Counted from the first letter of the stretch, positions 18,492 through 28,061 are shown. The stretch is DNA of 64,000 nt from Saprospiraceae bacterium (GCA_020628095.1 JAHDFP010000017.1:1-64000), one strand, 5' to 3'. Made by a program: numbers and translations. Notes: a model not told the origin generated them from the letters alone.

Positions 18492-19988
18492 ATGGGTACA
18501 AAGATCATTTTTCAGGGAATTATTTTTCTTAGTTTATTTCTTACTGAGGCTGGAGCGCAGGAGTATGATTTTCATTACTCGGATTTATCCAAAAAAATAT
18601 ACCAACAAATAATTGACTTAAAGTTGGACTCGGCACGTATCGGAGTGCAGCGGATGACGGCCGAAGAACCTAATAATCTTGCAAGGCTGCACTTAGAAAA
18701 CTACATTGATTTTTTTCAAATATTTATATGCGAAGAAGAAGAACAATTCAAATCATTAGAAAAAAATAAGCAAAAGAGACTCGATCTACTAGATGAGCAT
18801 CTCGCTGAAGGAAATCCATATAAACGATTTGCCAAGGCCGAGATACTACTGCAATGGGCGCTCGCAAGATCTAAGTTTGACCAACTATTTAAGGCGGGAA
18901 AAGAAGTCCTTAGTGCCTACAAATTATTAGAAAAGAATGAGCGTGCGCATCCTGATTTCATATACAATAAAAAAAGTCTGAGTATCATTCATTCTCTCAT
19001 AGCGACAGTGACGATACCTGGATTATTCAAAAAAGTATTGGGCATCAATGGTTCTATAGATCAGGGTCTATCAGAAATTAACCAAGTCATAGATTACTCA
19101 GATAGAGAAGAATTTATTTTTTATTCTGAGGCGGATGCCATTCTGGCTTTCATTCTCTTTTATCAAGCCAATAGAAAAGATGAGGCTGTAGATTTTTTAT
19201 TGGATTCTAGACTAGAACCTTCTACTAGTCTCCTTTCTACTTTTCTCGTCTCTAAGTTATTGCAAAGATCAGGAAGAAACGATCAGGCCAGTCATTACTT
19301 ATCTAATAGACCCAGCACGGAGGATTATTCTACTTTTCATTACTTGACATACATGGAAGGATTATGTGAGCTCAGAAGGTTAGACCCAGAGGCAGAAGAT
19401 AAGATTGCTGCCTTTATAGCTGCCTTTACGGGTAAACACTATATCAAAGAAGCCTATCAAAAAAGAGCGTGGTGTCGATTGGTTTTTCATGATGATATCC
19501 CTGGATATAAATTATATATGTCCAAAGTAAAGAGCGAAGGTGATGACCTAATAGATGGAGATAAACAAGCTCTCAAAGAAGCTGAATCGCAAAATATTCC
19601 TGATCCACTTTTACTGCGTGTCCGCTTACTATACGACGGTGGTTATTACCAGCGTGCTTATGTACTTCTTACTAAAAATGCTTATCGCTATCATCAGTCT
19701 GGTAAGTATTCTTTAGAGTTTAATTATAGAATAGCGCGTGTCTGTCAGGCCCTAAGAAATTATCCAGATGCCATCAAGTACTTCAGTAATACAGTCAATA
19801 CGGGTTATCAATCGGATAGTTATTTTGCCTGCAACGCGGCACTACAGTTGGGATTTATTTATGAGACACTAGGAGAGACAAAGAGGGCGGAAAAATATTT
19901 TGATACCTGCCTATCATTGCGACCAAAGACTTATAAGAACAGTCTTCATCAAAAGGCAAAATCTGGATTGCAAAGAATCAAGTCTTGA
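18492..19988 (+). CDS. exported TPR-like protein closing the Bat operon
   Basis: The 498-residue protein starts at ATG 18492 with a signal peptide (about residues 1-22, ending EAGAQ). The rest is almost all helical with a degenerate TPR pattern, clearest near the C-terminus (RVCQALRNYPDAIKYFSNTV, then LGFIYETLGETKRAEKYFDTCLSL). In the classical bat operon this position holds BatB to BatE, of which BatC and BatE have TPRs. This longer protein may substitute for them. I know no specific function for it. It follows batA by 28 bp. Confidence 0.82.
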   Translation: MGTKIIFQGIIFLSLFLTEAGAQEYDFHYSDLSKKIYQQIIDLKLDSARIGVQRMTAEEPNNLARLHLENYIDFFQIFICEEEEQFKSLEKNKQKRLDLLDEHLAEGNPYKRFAKAEILLQWALARSKFDQLFKAGKEVLSAYKLLEKNERAHPDFIYNKKSLSIIHSLIATVTIPGLFKKVLGINGSIDQGLSEINQVIDYSDREEFIFYSEADAILAFILFYQANRKDEAVDFLLDSRLEPSTSLLSTFLVSKLLQRSGRNDQASHYLSNRPSTEDYSTFHYLTYMEGLCELRRLDPEAEDKIAAFIAAFTGKHYIKEAYQKRAWCRLVFHDDIPGYKLYMSKVKSEGDDLIDGDKQALKEAESQNIPDPLLLRVRLLYDGGYYQRAYVLLTKNAYRYHQSGKYSLEFNYRIARVCQALRNYPDAIKYFSNTVNTGYQSDSYFACNAALQLGFIYETLGETKRAEKYFDTCLSLRPKTYKNSLHQKAKSGLQRIKS

Positions 19989-19993
19989 AGGAA

Positions 19994-20028
19994 AATGATT
20001 CCCTCGAACTTTTTCGAGGAGAATCATT
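19994..20028 (+). terminator. long hairpin after the Bat operon
   Basis: A stem of 15 bp (19994-20008 with 20013-20028, one bulged A at 20020, loop CTTT) begins 6 bp after the stop codon. There is no T run, so termination is uncertain; it may instead protect the 3' end of the mRNA. The rest of the gap to 20195 holds no recognisable gene. Confidence 0.5.
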
Positions 20029-20194
20029 AACACCCTTAATATTGAGAAATATTTAATTCTATAGCTCTAAATCATAAAAGTATATCAACTAAATGTCAAC
20101 TTAGGCTAGAGAAAATATAAAGAATTCAAATAGTAATATAGCTTACATAGATGGAAAGGAACTGTATGCTATTTGACCAAATTAATGGTGTAGA

Positions 20195-21277
20195 TTAAAT
20201 AACCAATTCCAAATTGAGCTCATCTTCCTTGAGATAAAATTCATAATTTTCTTTCATTACTATATCTATTGGAAGATACCTTTTGGCGGGGATTGTTTTT
20301 TTGTATATGAAATGATTGAACAAGTTAACAATGCCGAGATAACCTTGCCTTTGCGGATTTTGATTAAGTATAAAATCCAAAGAACCATCTAGGAGCAGGT
20401 CTATATTCTGAGGGATAAGATCAAACCCTATCATTATTGCATCCTTACTTATTCTATCGCTGAGTCGAGTAGAATTAAGAAACCTATAAGCCCGAGAATT
20501 AGTAAAAAACAAACCATGAAGGCTCCCTGATATATCAACTATTTTTTTGGCGTAATCTTCTAGGACGTCGTTTTGATTGAAGTTTTCGATGATTATGTCC
20601 CTTATATTAAAAGGTAAGTCATTAGTCTTACAAAAATACCTTAGGCCATTTATTTTGTTTTCTATGTGTATGGCATTCTTAGAGTTATGTCCTAAAGTCA
20701 CTGTACAGATTTCTTTCTTTCCAGTATTAGAAAGTTGAAATAATTTTCCTGCCAGCTGCCCACACTCGTAAGAATTCTGACCTATGTAACTCAGGACATT
20801 TGAGTTTTCTAATTCTGAATTTATACAAATGACTGCAATGTTATTTTGGTGAGCGATCTGAAGATAATGTAAAGATTCTTTGAGAAACAAAGGTGCTAAC
20901 AAAATGGCTTTGGGCTTTTGATCTATGGCCTCTTGCAGACTTTTAGTGTAACTAATACTATTAAAATGGTTAAATAGAAAATACTCCAGATGCATGCCGT
21001 AGCCCTTCACAAAAGATTCCAAACTTTTTATTCCACTAAGAGGGGCCTGCCAGAAAGCATCTAGCTTAGGATCAGGCAGTACGATTGCAATGGGAATACG
21101 TTTGTTCTTAGCTAGATTACTGGCGAGTGCGTTTTTGACGTAGCCGTGGTCGGCCGCAATTTTCAGAATTTTTTTCTTTATATCTGCTGATATCTGACCT
21201 CTGTCATTGAGCGCCCGGTCCACTGTACCTCTCGAAACTCCAGCTAATTTTGCTATATCCTTTGAAGTTATGCTCAT
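20195..21277 (-). CDS. LacI family transcriptional regulator
   Basis: The 360-residue protein has the LacI helix-turn-helix at its start (TSKDIAKLAGVSRGTVDRALN, with the hinge region following through DHGYVKNALAS) and a periplasmic-binding-protein-like sensor domain (IPIAIVLPDPKLDAFWQAPLSG onward). It is divergent from the amino-sugar operon, with two similar operator-like repeats in the 140-bp gap, so it most probably represses that operon until a glycan-derived sugar such as GlcNAc or its phosphate binds. The inducer is inference. The RGTVDRALN recognition helix resembles that of regulators for hexosamine or ribose-type sugars only in general terms. Confidence 0.93.
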   Translation of the reverse strand: MSITSKDIAKLAGVSRGTVDRALNDRGQISADIKKKILKIAADHGYVKNALASNLAKNKRIPIAIVLPDPKLDAFWQAPLSGIKSLESFVKGYGMHLEYFLFNHFNSISYTKSLQEAIDQKPKAILLAPLFLKESLHYLQIAHQNNIAVICINSELENSNVLSYIGQNSYECGQLAGKLFQLSNTGKKEICTVTLGHNSKNAIHIENKINGLRYFCKTNDLPFNIRDIIIENFNQNDVLEDYAKKIVDISGSLHGLFFTNSRAYRFLNSTRLSDRISKDAIMIGFDLIPQNIDLLLDGSLDFILNQNPQRQGYLGIVNLFNHFIYKKTIPAKRYLPIDIVMKENYEFYLKEDELNLELVI

Positions 21278-21317
21278 TTTTCTTCTTCAATATTCCCCTA
21301 TATAATAGGACTTTTCA

Positions 21318-21325
21318 TAAAGTTA
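21318..21325 (-). promoter_or_regulatory. possible -7 element for the LacI gene (TAACTTTA)
   Basis: On the minus strand TAACTTTA differs from TAnnTTTG at one base. It lies about 40 bp before the LacI start and directly beside the first operator-like repeat. Confidence 0.35.
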
Positions 21326-21332
21326 CGAATAA

Positions 21333-21349
21333 ACGTGCAGCTGAACGTA
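21333..21349. promoter_or_regulatory. candidate LacI operator 1
   Basis: ACGTGCAGCTGAACGT (21333-21348) is palindromic at 14 of 16 positions, a typical operator form for LacI-family proteins. CGTGCA-NN-TGAACGTA recurs at 21380-21395, 46 bp away. It sits in the divergent gap between the LacI gene and the NagB fusion gene. Confidence 0.6.
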
Positions 21350-21370
21350 CTAGATATTGGATTATAATTT

Positions 21371-21378
21371 TATATTCG
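21371..21378 (+). promoter_or_regulatory. possible -7 element for the amino-sugar operon (TATATTCG)
   Basis: TATATTCG differs from TAnnTTTG at one base and lies 40 bp before the GTG start of the NagB fusion gene. Operator 2 starts 1 bp after it, so a bound repressor would block RNA polymerase. Confidence 0.4.
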
Positions 21379-21379
21379 C

Positions 21380-21395
21380 CGTGCATGTGAACGTA
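21380..21395. promoter_or_regulatory. candidate LacI operator 2
   Basis: CGTGCATGTGAACGTA repeats the sequence of operator 1 with only the two central bases changed, in the same orientation. It is placed directly downstream of the probable -7 element of the NagB fusion gene. Confidence 0.6.
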
Positions 21396-21417
21396 AGTAT
21401 AAAATTTTAAAATAATA

Positions 21418-23361
21418 GTGAATATCAGAACTGATCTAAGAATTAAGAGATATCCAGAGAATTTAAGTTATCAAATAAGGTCTTTTGAGAATATTCCAAT
21501 TGAGTTGTTCGAAAACTCGGTTGATGGGAGTAAGCATATTGCTAGATTGATTTCTTATTCTATAAAAGCTAAACAACAGAAAGGAGAAAATTTAGTCTTA
21601 GGCTTGGCGACGGGTTCATCACCCATTAAGTTATATACCGAACTCATAAGATTACATAAAGAGGAAAATCTAAGTTTCTCCAATGTTATCACTTTTAACC
21701 TAGATGAATATTACCCCTTAGAACCCGACCACTTTCAGAGTTATCATTGTTTTATGAATGAATATCTGTTCGACCATATAGATATCAGAAAAGAAAACAT
21801 CCATATACCTAAGGGAATTATAGATCTCGACGAGGTAGACGCCCATTGCAACGATTACGAAAAAAAGATTCAGGTTCTTGGTGGTCTGGACATTCAAATA
21901 TTAGGAATAGGACGAACAGGGCATATAGGTTTTAATGAACCAGGATCTTCTAAGACCAGTAAGACCAGACTCGTGAGACTGGATAATCTCACAAGAACGG
22001 ATGCTGCAGCTGACTTCTCTGGATTAGAAAACGTACCATATAAGGCCATCACTATGGGAGTTAATACCATAATGAATGCCAAAGAAATCTATATTATGGC
22101 TTGGGGACAGCATAAAGCGGATATTGTCAAAGAAGCTGTCGAAGGAAAACCACGGGATGAAGTTCCAGCTACTTTTTTGCAAGAACACTCTAATGTTAGA
22201 TTCTGCATAGATAAAGCTGCTGCTCAGAAACTTACGAGGGTAAAATTCCCATGGAAAGTTGGGAATTGTGACTGGACAGAGGATTTGGTTTGCCGTGCGG
22301 TTATATGGTTATCGCAAAAACTGAATAAACCTATTCTTAAACTGACAGATGAGGATTATAACGAAAATGGATTAAGCGAACTATTGCTCAAGGTATCTAA
22401 CGCTTATCAGATAAACATTGATATCTTCAATAAATTGCAAAACACAATCACTGGATGGCCAGGTGGTAAGCCCAATACTGATGATAGCAGTCGACCTGAA
22501 CGCGCCGCTCCAGTTAAAAAAAGAATTCTCATTTTTAGTCCACACCCAGATGATGATGTCATATCTATGGGTGGTACTTTCTTAAGGTTAGTAGAGCAGG
22601 GACATGAAGTACATGTGGCATATCAAACTTCTGGTAATATAGCCGTACACGATCATGACGTAAAGAGGTTTTTAGAATTTTATAAAGAGTTCAGTAAGGA
22701 CCTAGAAGGTGCTGAAATCGAGAATGCCACCATTGATAAAGTAGAAAAGGCGCTCAAGAAGAAAAAGGGATCCAATAACCAATTAGAAATACGAAAAATT
22801 AAAGGCCTCATAAGACGAGGAGAAGCGCGATCTGCGGCTAGGTTCTGTGGATTGACCGACGAAAGAATCCACTTTCTGGATCTACCTTTCTATGAGACTG
22901 GACGTGTTAGAAAAAAGGGATTGTCCAAACAGGATTTGGATATAACTACAGAACTGCTTGTGAGTATTAAGCCTCATCAAGTTTTCGCGGCCGGTGACCT
23001 AGCAGACCCACATGGGACACATAGAATCTGTCTGGATGTCATATTGCAATCATTGGATTTATTAAAATCGGAGAAGTGGTTTAGCAATTGTTGGTTATGG
23101 TTATATCGAGGTGCATGGCAAGAATTTGGCATCGAAGAAATAGAAATGTCTGTGCCTATTAGTCCAGAAGAATTATTGAAAAAACGTAAGGCCATTTTCA
23201 TGCACCAATCTCAAAAAGATAGTGCTCCTTTTCCCGGTAGTGACGCAAGAGAGTTCTGGCAACGCTCAGAAGAAAGAAATAAAAATACTGCCGAGCTATA
23301 CAGAAATTTAGGTTTTGCCGAATACGAAGCAATGGAAGCATTCCGTCGTTGGCATTTCTAG
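21418..23361 (+). CDS. nagB: glucosamine-6-phosphate deaminase fused to a PIG-L/LmbE deacetylase domain
   Basis: The 647-residue protein joins two enzymes. Residues about 30-285 are a NagB domain (GLATGSSP 62-69, NLDEYYP 94-100, GIGRTGHIGFNEP 163-175), which deaminates glucosamine-6-phosphate to fructose-6-phosphate. After a linker, residues about 365-640 form a PIG-L/LmbE deacetylase domain with SPHPDDD (His376 and Asp379 as zinc ligands) and ADPHGTHR later. The fusion could remove an acetyl group and then deaminate. Residue 167 is Thr where E. coli NagB has a catalytic Asp (GNDGH). The start is GTG at 21418. It heads the operon under the divergent LacI gene. Confidence 0.92.
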   Translation: MNIRTDLRIKRYPENLSYQIRSFENIPIELFENSVDGSKHIARLISYSIKAKQQKGENLVLGLATGSSPIKLYTELIRLHKEENLSFSNVITFNLDEYYPLEPDHFQSYHCFMNEYLFDHIDIRKENIHIPKGIIDLDEVDAHCNDYEKKIQVLGGLDIQILGIGRTGHIGFNEPGSSKTSKTRLVRLDNLTRTDAAADFSGLENVPYKAITMGVNTIMNAKEIYIMAWGQHKADIVKEAVEGKPRDEVPATFLQEHSNVRFCIDKAAAQKLTRVKFPWKVGNCDWTEDLVCRAVIWLSQKLNKPILKLTDEDYNENGLSELLLKVSNAYQINIDIFNKLQNTITGWPGGKPNTDDSSRPERAAPVKKRILIFSPHPDDDVISMGGTFLRLVEQGHEVHVAYQTSGNIAVHDHDVKRFLEFYKEFSKDLEGAEIENATIDKVEKALKKKKGSNNQLEIRKIKGLIRRGEARSAARFCGLTDERIHFLDLPFYETGRVRKKGLSKQDLDITTELLVSIKPHQVFAAGDLADPHGTHRICLDVILQSLDLLKSEKWFSNCWLWLYRGAWQEFGIEEIEMSVPISPEELLKKRKAIFMHQSQKDSAPFPGSDAREFWQRSEERNKNTAELYRNLGFAEYEAMEAFRRWHF

Positions 23362-23401
23362 ATATATTATTAAACCACTTTACTTATGAAAATTTTATAA
23401 T

Positions 23402-26400
23402 ATGAAAAAACTACGTATTAGAATCGGAGTAACTAAAACAGTACTTCTTTTTCTGACGACTATTTTTTCTATCAATTTATCATCACAGGTAGTATCGGGC
23501 ACGGTCTTAGACGAGACAGATTTGCCACTTATTGGTGCGTCTATCCAGGAGGAGGGTACTGATAATGGAACGATTACTGATATTGATGGAAATTTTAGTC
23601 TTCAAATGACAGACTCATCCAATAAACTATTAGTGAGTTATCTCGGCTATCAAACTATAGAGTATGATGCCAGCTCGGGAGAGCCTATCAGCATCAGATT
23701 ATCTCCAGGAGTCAATCTAGACGAAATTGTTGTTACGGCTCTGGGTATATCAAGGGAGAAAAAGGGTCTTACCTATGCAGTAGATGAAGTAGATGGTGAC
23801 GAATTATCAACTGTCAAAGATGCTAACGTTATTAATGCCCTCTCGGGAAAAACGCCAGGATTAGTCATTAACAGAAGTAGCTCTGGAGTAGGAGGATCTA
23901 CTAGAGTCGTACTTAGAGGTAATAAGTCCACCAGCAATAATGATCCATTATATGTTATAGACGGTATCCCTATGCTCAATAATAGAAGAGGTCAGCAAGG
24001 AAATGTTTTCGGTGGTGGTGTAGATAGCGGAGATGGTATATCTAATATCAATCCAGATGATATAGAATCCCTATCTGTACTGAAAGGAGCCTCTGCAGCA
24101 GCCTTATATGGAAGTCAGGCCGCCAATGGCGTGATACTTATCACAACAAAGAAGGGAAAATCTGGCAAACCTAAGGTGACATTATCATCTAGCTATACGA
24201 TGGACAAGGCTATTCTCCTCCCTGAGCTACAGTATCGTTATGGACAGACTTCAGATGGCGCAGAATTTAGTTGGGGTGGTGGTGTACAGGCATCTGATCA
24301 TGTTTCAGATTTTTATAATTCGGGTAACACCTTTATTAATTCTGTGAGTGTGAGCGGAGGTACGGATAAATCCACTTCGTATTTTTCATACTCTAATACG
24401 GGTGCTGATGGTATTCTTCCGACTAACGAACTCAAACGTCATAATTTTTCATTTAGACAGAACATGAATTTTTTGAATGACAGATTAAGCCTGAATGGCT
24501 CACTAAACTATATCAATCAAGATGTAAAAAATAGACCAGCGGGAGGATTATATTTTAATCCCTTGACAGGATTATATTTTTTCCCAAGGGGGTTAGACTA
24601 TAATGAGTATGCCAACAATTTTGAAACCTTCGATGAGGGTAGGAATATTTTTACACAAAATTGGATAGCTGATCGCGATATTCAGCAAAATCCAAATTGG
24701 ATTCTCAATAGAAACGAAAATTTTAATACAAGAAATCGTTTCATTGCTTCTATGGGTGCAGAGTATGACATCTTGAGCAACTTGAGCATACAAGGGCGTG
24801 TATCTTTAGATAAGGCCATCGATAACTTTACACAAGAGGTATATGCCTCTACCCAAGCGACGCTATCAGATAACAATGGTCGATATATATATTCAAATTT
24901 TGACAACGTCCAGATTTATACAGACCTTATACTGAGATATTCTAATCAATTAAGTGATAATCTAGCACTTGACCTTAATGTCGGAACCAGTCATACTAAT
25001 AACAAAATTTATGGTATCAATGCGGACTCCAAAAACGGAGACCTCGCTTTTGCTAATAAGTTTGGATTACAATATTTATCCAATCCTGTAGCTTCTACAT
25101 TATTTGAGTCTCTCAGTAGACTTAAGCGCAATGCTGTTTTTGCAAGTGCACAATTAGGTATTAACAGCCAAGTATATGTAGATCTAACGGCCAGAAATGA
25201 CTGGTCCTCCGCACTACCTGGCCAATCATACTTTTATCCTTCCGTCGGTGTAACAGCTGTTTTGTCAGAAATGATGGATATGGCGGCTTTTGATTATGCT
25301 AAAGTGAGAGCGTCCTATGCCGTTGTGGGTAACGATGTGCCTCCTTACGTTGCTAATGAAAGAGAACAGAGAGGTAACATTGTCAATGGTCAATTACAAT
25401 TTTCTACAGTCGGACCTATACCAGGAGAAAGCTTGGTTCCAGAGAAGTCATCTTCATTTGAGGTAGGTTTAGACTTAAGAATGATGAATAATAGAATGGG
25501 GCTAGACCTGACCTACTATAACACCAATACTAAAAATCAGTTTATAAATATATCAGCTCCTGCTGGTTCTGGATTTACGAGGTATTTAGTCAATGCAGGT
25601 AATGTGAAGAATACTGGTATCGAAGCCTTATTATCCTATGACGTTATAGCTACGAATTCTAAGTCATGGACAACAAGTCTCAATTTTACAAGTAACAGAA
25701 ATGAGATCTTAGAATTACACCCCGAGTTTGATGATAATCCAGAAGGGCCTGCTCCGTTCTTTATTACTAACGAAGCTGTAAATAGTTATGGCATGGTGGT
25801 ACAAAAGGGCGGATCTTTTGGAGATATTTGGGGTGAGACATTTTTGAGAGATGATCAGAATCGCATAGTCTTAGATGCCGATGGCAAACCAACAAGTAAT
25901 GGCTTGGGTTTCGTCGGAAATCCTAATCCTGACTTTACCTTAGGTTGGAATAACGAATTTAGTTTTGGAGACTTGAGCTTTAAGTTTCTTATCGATGGAA
26001 GATTTGGAGGAGAGGTAATCTCTGTGACAGAGGCACTACTTGACGAATTTGGTGTATCAGAAAGAACGGCGGCAGCAAGAGACGCAGGAAGCGTATCTAT
26101 CAATGCAGTAGCAGCTGACGGTACGGCAGTATCCAGCATAGATCCACAATTGTATTATGGCACCGTAGGCGGTAGACAAGGAATCACAGAGGCTTATGTC
26201 TATGATGCGACTAATGTCAGACTGAGAGAACTAGCTATAGGCTATAGATTGCCAAACGAGATAATAGGTGCTCGTGCAAAAGTCAGTATCATAGGTCGGA
26301 ACTTATTTTTCTTAATGAATGATGCACCTTATGATCCAGATATTACGGCATCTACAGGCGTTGGATTGCAAGGTATTGACATATTTAGTCTTCCGAGTAC

Positions 26401-26437
26401 GAGAAGTCTCGGACTTAATATCACATTAGATTTCTAA
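23402..26437 (+). CDS. SusC/RagA family TonB-linked outer-membrane transporter
   Basis: This 1011-residue SusC homologue has a signal peptide, an N-terminal carboxypeptidase-like regulatory domain (VVSGTVLDETDLPLIGASIQ to about residue 100), a plug domain (ALSGKTPGLVINRSSSGVGG and LYVIDGIPM near 190, then GASAAALYG), and a long beta barrel that ends in a C-terminal Phe (LNITLDF). With the SusD partner directly after it (26 bp), it imports oligosaccharides across the outer membrane using TonB. The neighbouring hexosaminidase and NagB suggest GlcNAc-containing glycans; this is inference from context. Confidence 0.96.
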   Translation: MKKLRIRIGVTKTVLLFLTTIFSINLSSQVVSGTVLDETDLPLIGASIQEEGTDNGTITDIDGNFSLQMTDSSNKLLVSYLGYQTIEYDASSGEPISIRLSPGVNLDEIVVTALGISREKKGLTYAVDEVDGDELSTVKDANVINALSGKTPGLVINRSSSGVGGSTRVVLRGNKSTSNNDPLYVIDGIPMLNNRRGQQGNVFGGGVDSGDGISNINPDDIESLSVLKGASAAALYGSQAANGVILITTKKGKSGKPKVTLSSSYTMDKAILLPELQYRYGQTSDGAEFSWGGGVQASDHVSDFYNSGNTFINSVSVSGGTDKSTSYFSYSNTGADGILPTNELKRHNFSFRQNMNFLNDRLSLNGSLNYINQDVKNRPAGGLYFNPLTGLYFFPRGLDYNEYANNFETFDEGRNIFTQNWIADRDIQQNPNWILNRNENFNTRNRFIASMGAEYDILSNLSIQGRVSLDKAIDNFTQEVYASTQATLSDNNGRYIYSNFDNVQIYTDLILRYSNQLSDNLALDLNVGTSHTNNKIYGINADSKNGDLAFANKFGLQYLSNPVASTLFESLSRLKRNAVFASAQLGINSQVYVDLTARNDWSSALPGQSYFYPSVGVTAVLSEMMDMAAFDYAKVRASYAVVGNDVPPYVANEREQRGNIVNGQLQFSTVGPIPGESLVPEKSSSFEVGLDLRMMNNRMGLDLTYYNTNTKNQFINISAPAGSGFTRYLVNAGNVKNTGIEALLSYDVIATNSKSWTTSLNFTSNRNEILELHPEFDDNPEGPAPFFITNEAVNSYGMVVQKGGSFGDIWGETFLRDDQNRIVLDADGKPTSNGLGFVGNPNPDFTLGWNNEFSFGDLSFKFLIDGRFGGEVISVTEALLDEFGVSERTAAARDAGSVSINAVAADGTAVSSIDPQLYYGTVGGRQGITEAYVYDATNVRLRELAIGYRLPNEIIGARAKVSIIGRNLFFLMNDAPYDPDITASTGVGLQGIDIFSLPSTRSLGLNITLDF

Positions 26438-26463
26438 TATTAATTTTTATAAACTAAATAGAA

Positions 26464-28038
26464 ATGAAAAAGATAAAATTACTAACATATACACTTACGC
26501 TTACTCTGGGAATAGGCTTGTTTGTGTCCAGTTGTAATGATGATTTTGAAGAGTATAATCAAAATCCATTTGCACTGACTAATCAAGATTTGGAGGCGGA
26601 TTTCAGGCTAGTGGGAGAACCATTCGTAAATATTATTAGAAATATTTATGTACATACTCCAGCATGGGTAACACAATTACAACAAAATTTATTGGGAGAT
26701 GTATACTCAGGATATATGATGCCCCCTACTCCTTTTGCAGGTAATTCTAATAATATGAATTATAACCTTGTAGATGGTTGGAATACATGGGCATGGAATC
26801 CAGCCTATCAAAATGTGATGGCACCAGCACTACAAGTCGAACAACTAGCCGGTGATGAATTTCCAGAATTTTTAGCTTGGTTAGAAATATTAAAAGTTCA
26901 GGCAATGCATAGAGTAGGAGATATGTTTGGTCCGATAATTTATTCAGAATTCGGGAATATCGGTGATGATGGATCGATTCCCTATGATTGTGTAGAAGAT
27001 TTGTACGCAAATTTCTTCGCTGATTTAGATGAAGGTATCTCGGGACTAGAAGCGTTTTTGGCAACTGGTGATCCCAGTCCATTTGTAGCCTTTGACGAAG
27101 TCTATGGTGGCAATATAGAGAGTTGGATCAAGTTTGCAAACAGTCTCAGACTGAGATTGGCCATAAGAGTCTCAAAGGTAGATCCTGCACTCGGCAAGTT
27201 AGAAGGCGAAAAAGCGATCAATCATCCTTTGGGATTGATGACAACTAATGATCTTAATTTTACGGTAAAGAATGATGTAGACCATCCGATGAATACCATC
27301 AATAATGCATGGAATGATATCAGGATGGGTGCGCCGATGGAATCGATTTTGGGAGGATATAATGATCCCAGATTGCCAGCCTATTTCAGACCTGCTACAC
27401 AGAGTGATGTAGAGGGTGAATACAAAGGAATCAGACTTGGTATAGAGATAGATGACAAAGGCACTTATGTGGGATATTCTGGCTTACAGGACTTAGGAGA
27501 CGTACAACTAATGGTCGCAGCAGAAATTCACTTCTTATTAGCAGAGGCTTCGCTCAGAGGATGGTCAACAGGAGGAACAGCACAAGGTTTTTACGAAAGT
27601 GGTATCCAGACATCTTTTGATCAATATGGGCTATCTGGTGCGGCTGCTTATAGCTCTAATGCTACTGATACACCTATAATGTATGTGGACACTAATAATC
27701 CTTCTAACTCTACAGATTATGGTTCTTCACTTTCGATCGCCTGGGATGATTCGGCGGATTTCGAGTCCAGCTTAGAGCGTATAATTACACAAAAATGGAT
27801 AGCTATGTTTCCTGATGGTCAGGAAGCTTGGTCTGAATTCAGACGTACGGGTTATCCCAGATTGTTCCCAGTTGTGATTAATAATAGTGGTGGAGAGGTA
27901 GATACAGACGAGCAGATTAAGAGAGTCAAATATATAAACAGTGAATATGCCCAAAACCCTGGTGGCGTACAATCAGGAGTCAGCTGTCTAGGTGGTGCGG
28001 ATACAGGCGGTACTCCACTATGGTGGGATATTGATTAA
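26464..28038 (+). CDS. SusD/RagB family glycan-binding lipoprotein
   Basis: The 524-residue protein is a lipoprotein (lipobox VSSC, about residue 24, followed by NDDFEEYNQNP, typical of SusD). It has the helical SusD-like pattern with Trp-rich substrate-contact regions (WNTWAWNPAYQNVM and SWIKFANSLRLRLAIRVS), and ends with the family's QKWIAMFPDGQEAWSEFRRTG segment. It belongs to the shorter SusD-like subgroup. It lies on the cell surface as the lid of the SusC barrel. A terminator-like hairpin follows. Confidence 0.95.
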   Translation: MKKIKLLTYTLTLTLGIGLFVSSCNDDFEEYNQNPFALTNQDLEADFRLVGEPFVNIIRNIYVHTPAWVTQLQQNLLGDVYSGYMMPPTPFAGNSNNMNYNLVDGWNTWAWNPAYQNVMAPALQVEQLAGDEFPEFLAWLEILKVQAMHRVGDMFGPIIYSEFGNIGDDGSIPYDCVEDLYANFFADLDEGISGLEAFLATGDPSPFVAFDEVYGGNIESWIKFANSLRLRLAIRVSKVDPALGKLEGEKAINHPLGLMTTNDLNFTVKNDVDHPMNTINNAWNDIRMGAPMESILGGYNDPRLPAYFRPATQSDVEGEYKGIRLGIEIDDKGTYVGYSGLQDLGDVQLMVAAEIHFLLAEASLRGWSTGGTAQGFYESGIQTSFDQYGLSGAAAYSSNATDTPIMYVDTNNPSNSTDYGSSLSIAWDDSADFESSLERIITQKWIAMFPDGQEAWSEFRRTGYPRLFPVVINNSGGEVDTDEQIKRVKYINSEYAQNPGGVQSGVSCLGGADTGGTPLWWDID

Positions 28039-28061
28039 TAATTAAGTTTTTTCATAGTATA

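Noticed and set aside
25855-26139. 94-codon minus-strand frame inside the SusC gene
   Set aside because: It lies fully opposite a well-supported SusC coding region and has low-complexity Ser/Ala/Pro content typical of antisense frames.
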